DNA of 64,000 nucleotides, from the NCBI GenBank assembly GCA_902801515.1, contig CADCII010000015.1, positions 31,087-95,086 of the forward strand, written 5' to 3'. The notes below the pieces were generated by a model. It searched no databases and had not been told where the DNA came from. It saw nothing but the letters and a program-made list of their open reading frames with translations. Both the position numbers and the translations under genes were made by a program. Origin of the DNA: an uncultured Lachnospiraceae bacterium. GTDB lineage: Bacteria; Bacillota; Clostridia; Lachnospirales; Lachnospiraceae. The number at the start of each line of letters is the position of its first letter. Positions within the stretch are counted from its first letter, which is position 1. Of the stretch, positions 36,346-44,640 are shown one piece after another.

Positions 36346-36774
36346 ATGAAGGAATTCGTTGAGACATTAAACGAATCTAACTCAAGAGCGTGGATTGGGG
36401 GATATCGGGACGATAACTTTAACTGGCATTGGGTAACCGATGAGGACTGGGAATATACTAATTGGTCGCCCGGTGAGCCTAACAATTCATCAAATGTTAT
36501 AAGCAATGAGAATCGAGCCGTGCTATGGAGGCAGAAGTGGAATGATTTAAATGAGAATAATACAGGAGAGAGCCACGGATATATATGTGAATGGGAAGAG
36601 GTTAACAACTCGGATATTGATTTAAACAATTCTGCTGATAAAAGTGAATCTCTGCAAACATTGCAGGAAGAGAATAAAAAGCTAAAAACAGAATTGGAGA
36701 AGTTGCAGAAAGATTATGATTTTCTCCTGAAGATTGTTCAGGATGCAGGCCTGGAGTATGAGCCGGCGGATTAA
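36346..36774 (+). pseudogene. C-type lectin-like protein lacking its N-terminus
   Basis: The 142 residues begin inside a C-type lectin-like fold. The hallmarks are there: AWIGGYRDD, W-x-W, YTNWSPGEPNN (an EPN-type sugar/calcium motif), KWNDLN and the closing YICEWE. The first third of the fold and any signal peptide are missing. The C-terminal coiled coil (EENKKLKTELEKLQKDYDFL) is the same kind of tail as in the 4498 and 31967 proteins. Upstream, a separate frame starting at 36315 reads MLKRQVKDNQD, similar to the start of the next gene (MKRQL), suggesting that the promoter and first codons of one gene were joined to the middle of another. It could still be expressed as an internal protein, but I think it is a deletion product. 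Confidence 0.65.
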
Positions 36775-36861
36775 GATCCCGAGGCCTTGGGATGATGACT
36801 ATCCGCAGGACACAGGATATACAGGTCAATTGTAATTGATTATTCAAAAGAGGAACGCATC

Positions 36862-39800
36862 ATGAAAAGACAACTCTGTACATTTTCTTCTGTATTTGTT
36901 CTTTTGCTCAGCCAACTGGGCGGTTCAGTGTATGCAGATGAGCAGACTGCATGGACGGCAGATCCTGCCTCAGCTCTGGAATCAGTTGAAGATGGTTTCT
37001 ATGAAGCAGCACAGGATGAAGATGTAACCGATGTTTCAGACAACTTCATCGAAGACAATAGTCTGGTTGATCTGACGGTCACAGAAGAAACGGAACGGTC
37101 GGATGATCTCGAAGACGATTGCATAATTGAGAACATCGATGAAGTGGGATTCGCTGAGATCATCCCGGATGGAATTACTGCTGAAGCAGAAGATTCTGAG
37201 ATCATGCCGGATGGTATGGCAACTGAAACTGAAACGGAAAGTGAACTGCCGGATCCGGAGGAGCCGGTTACGATCTCAGAAGATGCTGAGGATGACACAG
37301 ATGCCCAGGACAGCGAAGGCGAGATCCTGTGCGCCGCGGATTCAGGGATAACCATTAACGCAGAGGAAGTGACGCTCTATTATCTCAGAGGTAATTACAC
37401 AGAATATATATCATCCATACCTGAAGATATGCCCACATCTTTTCAGATCAATGTTTCGGGAGCAAATAAAAAAGAGCGCTTTGTTCGGCGCAGCGGCGAT
37501 ATTTCAGTGGATGACAGCGGCTTCGTCACAATCTTACCAGGCAGCGGCAGCCGGAGTTCTTCGGGTGAGATAGAGGTTACGGTTGATGGAGAGACGATCG
37601 CTACAGTCAAAGTCAATCTCGTCAGCTATGAACGGTACTATGTTGAGCAGATTGTAAATGCGGATATAGAAAGACTCGGTATCAGGAATCTGAACAGTGA
37701 TTACGAGAAAGTCAGCGCGATCTGCAATTACGTTTCTAAGACATACAATTACAGTCCCAAGAGTTCCAGCATGATGGGTGAAGTTCTTACGGGTGGTGCT
37801 GACTGCATAGGGAACAGTGACCTTGTCTGCTATATGTGTGAGCAGTGCGGGATTCCCGCACACATACGCAATGCGAACTTTGTTCCTGGTGCAGGTGCCG
37901 GTCATGAGAACAATATCGTAAAGATTGACGGGGAATATTATATAGTCGATTGCGGATATACAGGCGATGCTCCTCGTAGTTATCAGTTTTATAAAGTTTC
38001 CAATGACTTTGAATACTCTATGAACAGCGATGGAACGATCTGTCTGGACAGCTATATGCGTTTTGACTTGGATGTGGTAACCATTCCGGCGCAGCTAGAC
38101 GGATACAAGGTCTCTTCCATTCGCAGTGGTATGCTGCAGGAGGACAGCTACAGCAGGATTCTGGTCGAAGAAGGGAGTGAATATTTCTCTTCAAGGAATA
38201 ATGCCCTGTGTACTCTCGATGGAAAGAAGCTGATTGCCTGTCCGCAGAAGACAGCAGGATGCTATACGATTCCAAACGGTGTTGAGACAATTGGAGAGAA
38301 GGCATTCATGTATTGTAAGGATATTACACAACTCACGATGCCGGACAGTGTGACCGCGATCGAAGACCATGCATTTTTATGGTGTAACAAGATGTCTGAG
38401 GTAAACTGGTCCGACTCTCTTGAAGTCATCGGAAATGACGCTTTCAGTGCATGTGAAAGTCTGAAAGAGATTATCTTCCCGGAATCGTTGAGGGTGATCG
38501 GCGCTGACTCTTTCGCAGCAAGTATGCATCCAGAAGCGGTATACATTCCGTCAGGGGTCACTTCAATAGGAGCGGGTGCATTTTTGAGGGTGCCTTTCAT
38601 GGTGATAGAAACGAAGGATCCGGAACTTGGTCATCATGCTGTCTGCGAGTGCACGACATTCTGCTATCCCGGGAGCACAGTTGATACAGTCTGCACCGGT
38701 CCGCACTATGATATCAACCTGCTGGATGAAAATAAGCGTCTGGTGCTGCGGAAGGAATTCTTCACAGTGGATCAGTCCGACAAAGTATATAAGGGAACCG
38801 AGCAGACACCTCTGGTACAGAATACAGAGGATTACAAATGGCTAGAGTATTATGACTGGAAATGGTCTGATGAAAAGAGTACATATGTAAAGCAGCTCAT
38901 CAGAGATAATTATGACGTAACCTATAAGAATAATGTCAATGCAGGAACCGGGACGATCGTGATCAGCGGGAAAAACAGGTGTACAGGTACACTTTCCTAC
39001 ACCTTTAAGATAAAACCGCAGAAAATCTTCTCCTCAAGTTATTATTCTTACCGGCTGCAGTTTAAAGATTCCGGTTCCCGCCTGGCAAGTTTCAAGTATA
39101 CCGGAGAGGAGATTCGGCCGGAGGTCGATATATGTAAGAAAGGGACTGTAGATACGTCTTTCCTGCCGGGAAGGGACTACACTCTCACTTATTCTGATAA
39201 CACAGATATAGGTTATGAGACAGGAACTATCACGCTAAACGGAATCGGCAATTATGCAGGGACTGATACGATTCATTTTACGATAAAAGGATCGCTTCCG
39301 GAGCCGGAGCCGATTCCAGACCAGCAGTATACCGGAAGCAGTATAGAGCCGGAGGTAATCATACCTGGATTGCCCCGTGACAATAACTATTCTGTGTTCT
39401 TTGAAAATAATATGAATCCGGGAAGGGCTTCTGTGACGGTTCAGGGATACAGATGTTATGAAGGCAGTTGGACGATTTATTTCTCCATCATCAGAGAGCT
39501 TCCTGAGATCAGCAGAATCGCAGACTGTACGTATACAGGCGCAGAGATCAGGCCGAATGTCTACATTCCGGGGGCTATCGAGGGAACCGATTATATGCTG
39601 GAGTATTCCAATAATACGGAGGTCGGCACCGCTACTGTGACAGCCACAGGAGTCGGATATTATACAGGCACCCAGACTGCTGAATTCCGGATTACCGCCC
39701 CTGGTTCTTCGCTGTCAGAGGGTTCTGATTATGACTATAAGTATATGAATCCGACAATCAAACTGAACGCATTTTTTATTCCTCTCAAGGTGGGACAGTC

Positions 39801-40236
39801 CACCAGGAAATTGAAAGTTTCCGGATTGCAGAAGGGAGACTCTGTTTGGGAATGGGCGTCCAGCAATACGAAGATTGTTACCGTGAATCAGAAAGGCGTA
39901 ATAAAAGCAGGCAAAAAGACCGGAACGGCATATATAGGAGTTTGGACGGATTACGGAGCTTTCGCAATGGCTAAGGTCAGTGTGCAGAAAAAGAAAGTTG
40001 CTGCGAAAAAGATCTCAGTGGTAAGAGCCATAACCCTGAAGAAAGGGGAGAAATACTCCCTGAATGCCAAGGTCACACCGATCACGGTCACTGACAAGAT
40101 CAAATATAAGTCTTCGAAAAAGAAGATAGCCACTGTTTCCGGTAAAGGCGTGATCACCGCAAAGAAGAAAGGCAAAACCACGATCACGGTCAAATGCGGT
40201 AAGAAGAAGATTAGGGTCAAAGTCCTGGTAAAATAG
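36862..40236 (+). CDS. Giant secreted transglutaminase-like / LRR / Ig-like repeat protein, second copy
   Basis: The protein has 1124 residues after AAGAGGAACG. Order: signal peptide (ends SVYADEQ), an acidic stretch (about 30-155), a transglutaminase-like domain (about 270-380) with Cys in GGADCIGNS, His in GAGHENNIV and Asp in IVDCGY. A short LRR_5 block (about 465-590: VETIGEKAFMYCKDI and similar), four or so Ig-like repeats with GNYAGT/NNTEVGTATV patterns (about 640-950) and two basic Big2 domains (about 965-1124) follow. The catalytic triad is complete, unlike the 6732 paralogue. Probably a surface protein that binds or crosslinks; no sortase motif. Confidence 0.9.
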   Translation: MKRQLCTFSSVFVLLLSQLGGSVYADEQTAWTADPASALESVEDGFYEAAQDEDVTDVSDNFIEDNSLVDLTVTEETERSDDLEDDCIIENIDEVGFAEIIPDGITAEAEDSEIMPDGMATETETESELPDPEEPVTISEDAEDDTDAQDSEGEILCAADSGITINAEEVTLYYLRGNYTEYISSIPEDMPTSFQINVSGANKKERFVRRSGDISVDDSGFVTILPGSGSRSSSGEIEVTVDGETIATVKVNLVSYERYYVEQIVNADIERLGIRNLNSDYEKVSAICNYVSKTYNYSPKSSSMMGEVLTGGADCIGNSDLVCYMCEQCGIPAHIRNANFVPGAGAGHENNIVKIDGEYYIVDCGYTGDAPRSYQFYKVSNDFEYSMNSDGTICLDSYMRFDLDVVTIPAQLDGYKVSSIRSGMLQEDSYSRILVEEGSEYFSSRNNALCTLDGKKLIACPQKTAGCYTIPNGVETIGEKAFMYCKDITQLTMPDSVTAIEDHAFLWCNKMSEVNWSDSLEVIGNDAFSACESLKEIIFPESLRVIGADSFAASMHPEAVYIPSGVTSIGAGAFLRVPFMVIETKDPELGHHAVCECTTFCYPGSTVDTVCTGPHYDINLLDENKRLVLRKEFFTVDQSDKVYKGTEQTPLVQNTEDYKWLEYYDWKWSDEKSTYVKQLIRDNYDVTYKNNVNAGTGTIVISGKNRCTGTLSYTFKIKPQKIFSSSYYSYRLQFKDSGSRLASFKYTGEEIRPEVDICKKGTVDTSFLPGRDYTLTYSDNTDIGYETGTITLNGIGNYAGTDTIHFTIKGSLPEPEPIPDQQYTGSSIEPEVIIPGLPRDNNYSVFFENNMNPGRASVTVQGYRCYEGSWTIYFSIIRELPEISRIADCTYTGAEIRPNVYIPGAIEGTDYMLEYSNNTEVGTATVTATGVGYYTGTQTAEFRITAPGSSLSEGSDYDYKYMNPTIKLNAFFIPLKVGQSTRKLKVSGLQKGDSVWEWASSNTKIVTVNQKGVIKAGKKTGTAYIGVWTDYGAFAMAKVSVQKKKVAAKKISVVRAITLKKGEKYSLNAKVTPITVTDKIKYKSSKKKIATVSGKGVITAKKKGKTTITVKCGKKKIRVKVLVK

Positions 40237-40339
40237 AAATTGTTATAACTTTTACCGCCAGTTTCTTCTGAAAATCAATCCGCTTTCCTTTGCTGAGGTT
40301 TATGAGGGCGATAAACAGAATTCATGAAACCCTGGAGAG

Positions 40340-40534
40340 ATGAACAGAGTGGATTCCTGTGATTGTTATGATGCAGATATAAGACAGGTTTTGAAGATCA
40401 TTTGTGCGTTAAATGATAGATTACATACGTATGAAGCCTTTGTCTTAATGTGTCTTCTGTCAGAAGTTCCGCTTGCAACGTATGCCGACGTCTGGGAAAT
40501 GTCATTTTCCTGCCCCACATCTAAGGAGAAATGA
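40340..40534 (+). pseudogene. 3' remnant of family X
   Basis: The last half of this 64-codon frame (YEAFVLMCLLSEVPLATYAD, then VWEMSF) is nearly identical to the end of family X copy 2; DNA is also close between 36076-36158 and 40429-40512. The first 30 codons have no counterpart in the family. The remnant lies right before a PP2C gene, as the intact copy at 25452 does, so the original arrangement was X then PP2C. Confidence 0.75.
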
Positions 40535-40535
40535 A

Positions 40536-41300
40536 TTGGGAAAGCTGATACGATATGCTGCCTGGTCCAGCAAGGGCCATGTGCGGGACAAAAACCAGGA
40601 TAACTTGTACTGTGGTGAAGGGTTCTTCCTTGAGGAAATGAACAATGGAATGGAAGAATTCTTTGTCGGTTCTACATCGCCGGGAGAGGGCAGCCTGTTC
40701 GCAGTATTCGATGGAATGGGCGGAGAGAAAGCAGGCGAAACTGCTGCGTATCTTGCTGCAAAAAGAATGCAGCAGATTGATATGAAGTATTCCGAATGGA
40801 AGAAGGCTCTGTTTCCTGAAAGATTCCTTGAATCATTCTGCAAGGCGGCCAGCGCGGAGATAGACAGCTGCCGAAAAGCCAGGCATTACGATGCGATGGG
40901 GACGACCACTGCTGCGGCGTATGTGCAGAGAGGGAAGGTGATCATCTGCAACGTCGGTGACAGCCGGATCTATCGCTATTCAGAAGGAGAGTTCAGACAG
41001 GTTTCCATAGATCACACAGAATCGTATTGCTTTGTCGGGAATGCAGCGCTTACACAATACCTGGGGATTCCGGCGGAAGAGATGGTGATCGAGCCGGCTG
41101 TCAGTCGGTTCCCTTACAGATCAGGAGATATCTATCTGCTGTGTACAGATGGGGTGTGGAACTGTTCGAATGAAACTGTTCTGCAGGAGCGCTTGTTGTC
41201 AGAGAGCAATATCCGAAGTAAGATGAGAAACCTCTTTGATATGGTATATGAATATGGAGAGAGGGACAACGCAACTGCAATTATTCTGGAATTAAAGTGA
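40536..41300 (+). CDS. PP2C-type Ser/Thr phosphatase, copy 2
   Basis: The protein has 254 residues from a TTG start at 40536, eight bases after AAGGAG; the frame extends back to 40473 but that part overlaps the family X remnant and does not match the family. Motifs: KNQDNLY, VFDGMGGEKAGE, GTTTAAAYV, NVGDSRIYRY, CTDGVWNCS and DNATAIIL. It is complete and probably active. The TTG start, its 1-base distance from the preceding stop and the GGAG within the remnant suggest translation coupled to what was family X. Confidence 0.93.
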   Translation: MGKLIRYAAWSSKGHVRDKNQDNLYCGEGFFLEEMNNGMEEFFVGSTSPGEGSLFAVFDGMGGEKAGETAAYLAAKRMQQIDMKYSEWKKALFPERFLESFCKAASAEIDSCRKARHYDAMGTTTAAAYVQRGKVIICNVGDSRIYRYSEGEFRQVSIDHTESYCFVGNAALTQYLGIPAEEMVIEPAVSRFPYRSGDIYLLCTDGVWNCSNETVLQERLLSESNIRSKMRNLFDMVYEYGERDNATAIILELK

Positions 41301-41301
41301 G

Positions 41302-41344
41302 GGAAATTCGATATTACAGAATGAGTGTTTCCAGTCGATATAAT
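41302..41344 (+). promoter_or_regulatory. Island promoter element, copy 8
   Basis: GGAAATTCGATATTACAG at 41302-41319 and perfect TATAAT at 41339-41344, 17 nt after ACAGAA. It begins one base after the phosphatase stop. Downstream sequence (GTCACAAATAAAGGAACCC) resembles the leader after copies 5 and 7. Confidence 0.75.
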
Positions 41345-41423
41345 GGAGTCACAAATAAAGGAACCCGAGCCTTCGCAAAACGCGGGTGAGGGCGGGTTAA
41401 TAGTAAGGTATAAGGAGAGACAT

Positions 41424-41888
41424 ATGAATTCATTAAGAACTGATAAGATCAGGAGCTTTGTCACAAAGGCGATCATAGTGCTGGGAATATTGCTCATGGC
41501 ATTTATGGTACAGGGAAGCCGGAAGAGCGTGCATGCAGCATCTAAGAAGTATGTGTACTATTCGAGTCTTAGCAGGCAGGAAAACTATAGTACGTACTGG
41601 GGCAGGACATCAAAGATCAGTTTGAAAGGAAAGAAGCTCAAGATAACCGGAACCCTTACAAGAGCAAAATCGGAGCAAATGATTTCCAGAGCAGGCAGAC
41701 TGCTTCCGAAGAAAAAGAGAACGTTTAAGCTCGCAAAGTCGTGTAAGTTTTATTTCAGGTCAGAGGACGGATTGTCAAGGGTCTCGAAGAGCAATTTTAT
41801 GAAGTATGCTAAGCGTTACCTTGGCCTGGGATTTGTTATTTTTACCAATAAATCCGGGAAGGTTACCAGGCTCTATCTATCTTCATAA
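41424..41888 (+). CDS. Small Lys-rich secreted protein
   Basis: The protein has 154 residues from the ATG at 41424 after TAAGGAGAGA; the frame is open further back but the promoter lies there. A long N-terminal signal sequence (hydrophobic AIIVLGILLMAFMV, cleaved near SVHAASKK) leads to a very basic mature part (KISLKGKKLKITGTL, KKKRTFKLAKSCKFYF). It is the last gene of the island and similar in size and composition to the first one at 3721. It converges on the ABC ATPase gene with one base between them and no terminator visible. Confidence 0.8.
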   Translation: MNSLRTDKIRSFVTKAIIVLGILLMAFMVQGSRKSVHAASKKYVYYSSLSRQENYSTYWGRTSKISLKGKKLKITGTLTRAKSEQMISRAGRLLPKKKRTFKLAKSCKFYFRSEDGLSRVSKSNFMKYAKRYLGLGFVIFTNKSGKVTRLYLSS

Positions 41889-41889
41889 A

Positions 41890-42567
41890 TCAGGTCGCAT
41901 ATTCACCGGTTTCCAGCATGTTGATATTGATCAGGAATCTTCTCAGGCGTTCATTATCAGGATGCTCGAAGATATCCTTCGCAGTGCCGTCTGCCACGTC
42001 CTGGGCAGCGGAACGGACAGTCTGAAGAACTTCGCCGACCAGTTCCGGATCCAGCGCGGAGGTTGGCTCATCCATGAGAAGGAGAAGCGGATTCATGGCC
42101 AGCGCCCTGGCAATGGCGACTCTCTGCTGCTGTCCGCCGGACAGATGTTTCGGATAATGAAACAGGCGGTCTTCCATGCCGACTTTGCGCAGGTGATACA
42201 GCGCGGTTTCCCGCGCTGTTTTTTCATCCATACCCTTCACAACGGTAAGTCCTTCCATGACATTCGCAAGGGCGGTCCGCTGCCTGAACAGATTGAACTG
42301 CTGGAAGACCATTTCCGTGTGGGACCGCAATTCATTGATCTCCTTGGAATTGCGGGTTGTCAGATCATAGCGCCTGCCCTCGATGGTGACGGTTCCGGAC
42401 TCCGGCCTTTCCAGGAGGTTCAGGCATCGAAGGAGAGTGGACTTGCCGGTGCCGGAAGGACCGATCAGTGCGATCACATCTCCTTTTTCGATATCCATAT
42501 CTACATTGTCCAGGACGATGTTGCTTCCAAAGCGTTTGCTTAGTCCCCGGATCTCTATATAACTCAT
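41890..42567 (-). CDS. Amino-acid ABC transporter ATPase lacking the H-loop
   Basis: This is the GlnQ/HisP-type ATP-binding subunit, 225 residues. Walker A GPSGTGKST, Q-loop (FQQFNLF), signature LSGGQQQR, and Walker B with D-loop (LLLMDEPTSALDP) are intact. Then the sequence passes from LVGEVLQTVRSAAQ directly to DVADGTAKDIFEHPDNERL. The family normally has about 25-30 residues here, including the VVTHEM switch histidine needed for hydrolysis. That stretch is missing in frame, and the protein is correspondingly short. It overlaps the permease gene by four bases. It probably hydrolyses ATP poorly or not at all. Confidence 0.9.
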   Translation of the reverse strand: MSYIEIRGLSKRFGSNIVLDNVDMDIEKGDVIALIGPSGTGKSTLLRCLNLLERPESGTVTIEGRRYDLTTRNSKEINELRSHTEMVFQQFNLFRQRTALANVMEGLTVVKGMDEKTARETALYHLRKVGMEDRLFHYPKHLSGGQQQRVAIARALAMNPLLLLMDEPTSALDPELVGEVLQTVRSAAQDVADGTAKDIFEHPDNERLRRFLININMLETGEYAT

Positions 42568-43391
42568 GCCATATCTCCCTTATCCGGAGCGGACGCTGCC
42601 GGAGTGATTCCCAGCGACGCTGCCGGGATGACTTTTTCCTTTTTGCCTTTGCGGATGTGCAGATTGCCGTATTCATCCATTTCCGGAGCCTCATCGGGAA
42701 CGGTGACTTTGGTCTCAAGCCATTTGATCAGCCGCTCCAGCATGAATGTGATCACCCAGTAGATGATCGCCAGGGAGCAGTAGACTTCAAAATACCGGTA
42801 GTTGCGACCTGCCAGGATCTTACCGGCGGCAGTGATCTCAACAACAGAGCAGGTAAACGCCAGGGATGTACCTTTGATCAGGGAGATCACGGAATTGCCA
42901 AGGGGGAGGAGCGCGACCGCACCTGCCTGCGGCAGGATCACCCGCTTCAGTACCTGGAACCCGGTCATACCGAGAGACCTGGCGGCGTCGATCTGACCGC
43001 GGTCTACAGACTGGATCGCAGAGCGGATCGTCTCTGAGTCAAATGCTGCCTGGTTCAGTCCCAGTGCGGCCATCGCAAAGACAATGCCGGGGATCGCGTT
43101 AACATCATAGTCGGTCCCGTTATAATAGTTAATATACTTCAGTGCGATCGGAATACCGAAATACGAGATATACAGCTGGACGATGATTGGTGTCCCGCGG
43201 ATAACCGACACAAATGCGATCGACAGCTGCTTGAGAACAGGGATGTTGTTGATACGGATCAGTGCGATGATCAGTCCGAGTACCAGGCCGATCAGAAGGG
43301 CAGCCAGAGTCAGCCAGATCGTTGCCGGCAGATAATGCAGAATCGCCGGGATCTCGGTGAATACAAGTTTAAAATCAAATAAATTCGCCAT
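42564..43391 (-). CDS. Polar amino-acid ABC transporter permease
   Basis: This 275-residue inner-membrane subunit of the HisM/GlnP family has about five transmembrane helices and the EAA loop that contacts the ATPase (AARSLGMTGFQVLKRVILPQ, about 165-184). A 45-residue charged cytoplasmic tail ends the protein. It is transcribed with the ATPase (ATGA overlap) and diverges from the binding-protein gene at 43601, with a shared 209-base control region. Confidence 0.93.
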   Translation of the reverse strand: MANLFDFKLVFTEIPAILHYLPATIWLTLAALLIGLVLGLIIALIRINNIPVLKQLSIAFVSVIRGTPIIVQLYISYFGIPIALKYINYYNGTDYDVNAIPGIVFAMAALGLNQAAFDSETIRSAIQSVDRGQIDAARSLGMTGFQVLKRVILPQAGAVALLPLGNSVISLIKGTSLAFTCSVVEITAAGKILAGRNYRYFEVYCSLAIIYWVITFMLERLIKWLETKVTVPDEAPEMDEYGNLHIRKGKKEKVIPAASLGITPAASAPDKGDMA

Positions 43392-43546
43392 AAGAGTACC
43401 CTTTTTTGCTTTTATTGTCTTATTTTATTCATTTACAGGCGCTGTGTCTAATATAAGTTTCCCGATCGACGCTTTTGGGCTTGTTATTGGTTTTCCCTAT
43501 AGCCAGAGATATTAAAATCATAATATTCAAATTACTGATTATCCGA

Positions 43547-43552
43547 TATAAT
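43547..43552 (+). promoter_or_regulatory. -10 box for the binding-protein gene
   Basis: A perfect TATAAT about 50 bases before the ATG at 43601. The -35 region is weak (TATTCA at 17 bases). The 43392-43600 gap has no other recognised element. Confidence 0.45.
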
Positions 43553-43600
43553 GGGCGATAACAAGCCATTTTCAATTCAAGGCAAAGAGGAGGTATGATC

Positions 43601-44461
43601 ATGAAATATCAGAAATTCGCAGCTGCCCTCGCAGCAGTTGTATCGGTTTCCCTGCTGGCAGGCAGCCTCAGCGTAATCAGCGCAGATGAGGTGAAGACGA
43701 TCCATGTCGCGAATGCGGCTATGCCGAAGCCCTATTCATATCTGGGCGATGACGGAGAGGTTACCGGGTATGACATCGAGGTGATCAAGGCGATCTTCGA
43801 GCAGCTGCCCCAGTACGAACTGGACCTGGAAGTCACCGAGTTTCCGTCAATCCTTACAGGAATCGATGCCGGTCGATATGATCTGGGTATTAACTGCCTG
43901 AAGTCCACAGAGGAGAGAAGGGAAAAGTACCTCTTCTCGAATCCTTATCTTCTGGACCGCAATGTTGTGGTTGTCCGTGAAGATAATGATGAGATCCAGT
44001 CTCTGGCGGATTTTGCCGGCAAGTCTGTGGTTGACCTGACCGGTACCATCGGCGTGACCCAGATGGAGAATTACAACGCCCGCACGGGAGCGGACATCCA
44101 GATCAATTATTCAGAAGCAGATTATTCTGTCCTGCTCACCGAGCTTGAGGATGGAAAGTATGATTTCATGTATCTCAACAAACTGACATTTGACACTCTG
44201 AATGCAGAGAAGTCTTATGCGCTGAAGACGTTCTTCCTGACTCCGGAAGATCAGGCTGAGTTCGCGGACGGTGCGGACATCGAGTCCACCTACATCCTCG
44301 CATCGAAGACGGATGAGGGACAGGCGCTGATCAATGATGTCAACGGTGCACTTGCGACCCTGATCGAGAACGGAACACTGAACGAGTTCGCAGAGACTTA
44401 TTTCGGCAGCACCGATTATGTCCCGACTCTGGATACGGCTGCGGAGACAGAAACCGAGTAA
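43601..44461 (+). CDS. Polar amino-acid ABC transporter substrate-binding protein
   Basis: This extracellular solute-binding protein of family 3 has 286 residues from the ATG at 43601; another ATG six bases earlier is too close to the GAGGAGG site. The signal peptide ends near SVISADE, and no lipobox cysteine is seen, which is unusual for a Gram-positive binding protein (most are lipoproteins). The ligand-binding halves show the usual patterns (PYSYLGDDGEVTGYDIEV, LGINCLKSTEERREKY). It captures an amino acid and delivers it to the permease transcribed the other way. Confidence 0.93.
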   Translation: MKYQKFAAALAAVVSVSLLAGSLSVISADEVKTIHVANAAMPKPYSYLGDDGEVTGYDIEVIKAIFEQLPQYELDLEVTEFPSILTGIDAGRYDLGINCLKSTEERREKYLFSNPYLLDRNVVVVREDNDEIQSLADFAGKSVVDLTGTIGVTQMENYNARTGADIQINYSEADYSVLLTELEDGKYDFMYLNKLTFDTLNAEKSYALKTFFLTPEDQAEFADGADIESTYILASKTDEGQALINDVNGALATLIENGTLNEFAETYFGSTDYVPTLDTAAETETE

Positions 44462-44531
44462 ATACGCCGATGGCGCACTTGAACACAGATAGCTGACCGT
44501 CTGGTACACACAGATAACTGACCGAAAAAGG

Positions 44532-44562
44532 CCGGCAGAGAACCATATGGGTTCTCTGCCGG
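44532..44562. terminator. Bidirectional hairpin terminator
   Basis: CCGGCAGAGAACC (44532-44544), loop of five, GGTTCTCTGCCGG (44550-44562), with TTTT after it on the plus strand and a T5 run on the minus strand. It serves both the binding-protein gene and the minus-strand operon ending at 44641. Confidence 0.85.
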
Positions 44563-44640
44563 TTTTCATGCGATTGTTCATTTCGAAATTTTGCCATACC
44601 GATTCCCATGACTTCCGGTATGGGAAGAACGCATAACAAT

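Noticed and set aside
36346-36774. Lectin-like protein as a variable protein of a diversity-generating retroelement
   Set aside because: No reverse transcriptase gene or template repeat is seen in the window, and the fold is N-terminally truncated with a coiled-coil tail instead of a variable C-terminus.
6732-40236. Sortase-anchored surface proteins
   Set aside because: None of the giant proteins ends with LPXTG, a hydrophobic stretch and a basic tail; all end with basic Ig-like domains. No sortase gene is present.
14835-41300. TerY-P type kinase/phosphatase/vWA triad
   Set aside because: No von Willebrand factor A domain with a MIDAS motif was found in any neighbouring protein.
41806-42543. 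245-codon plus-strand frame over the ABC ATPase
   Set aside because: It is the mirror of the ATPase gene, whose motifs are unambiguous on the minus strand.
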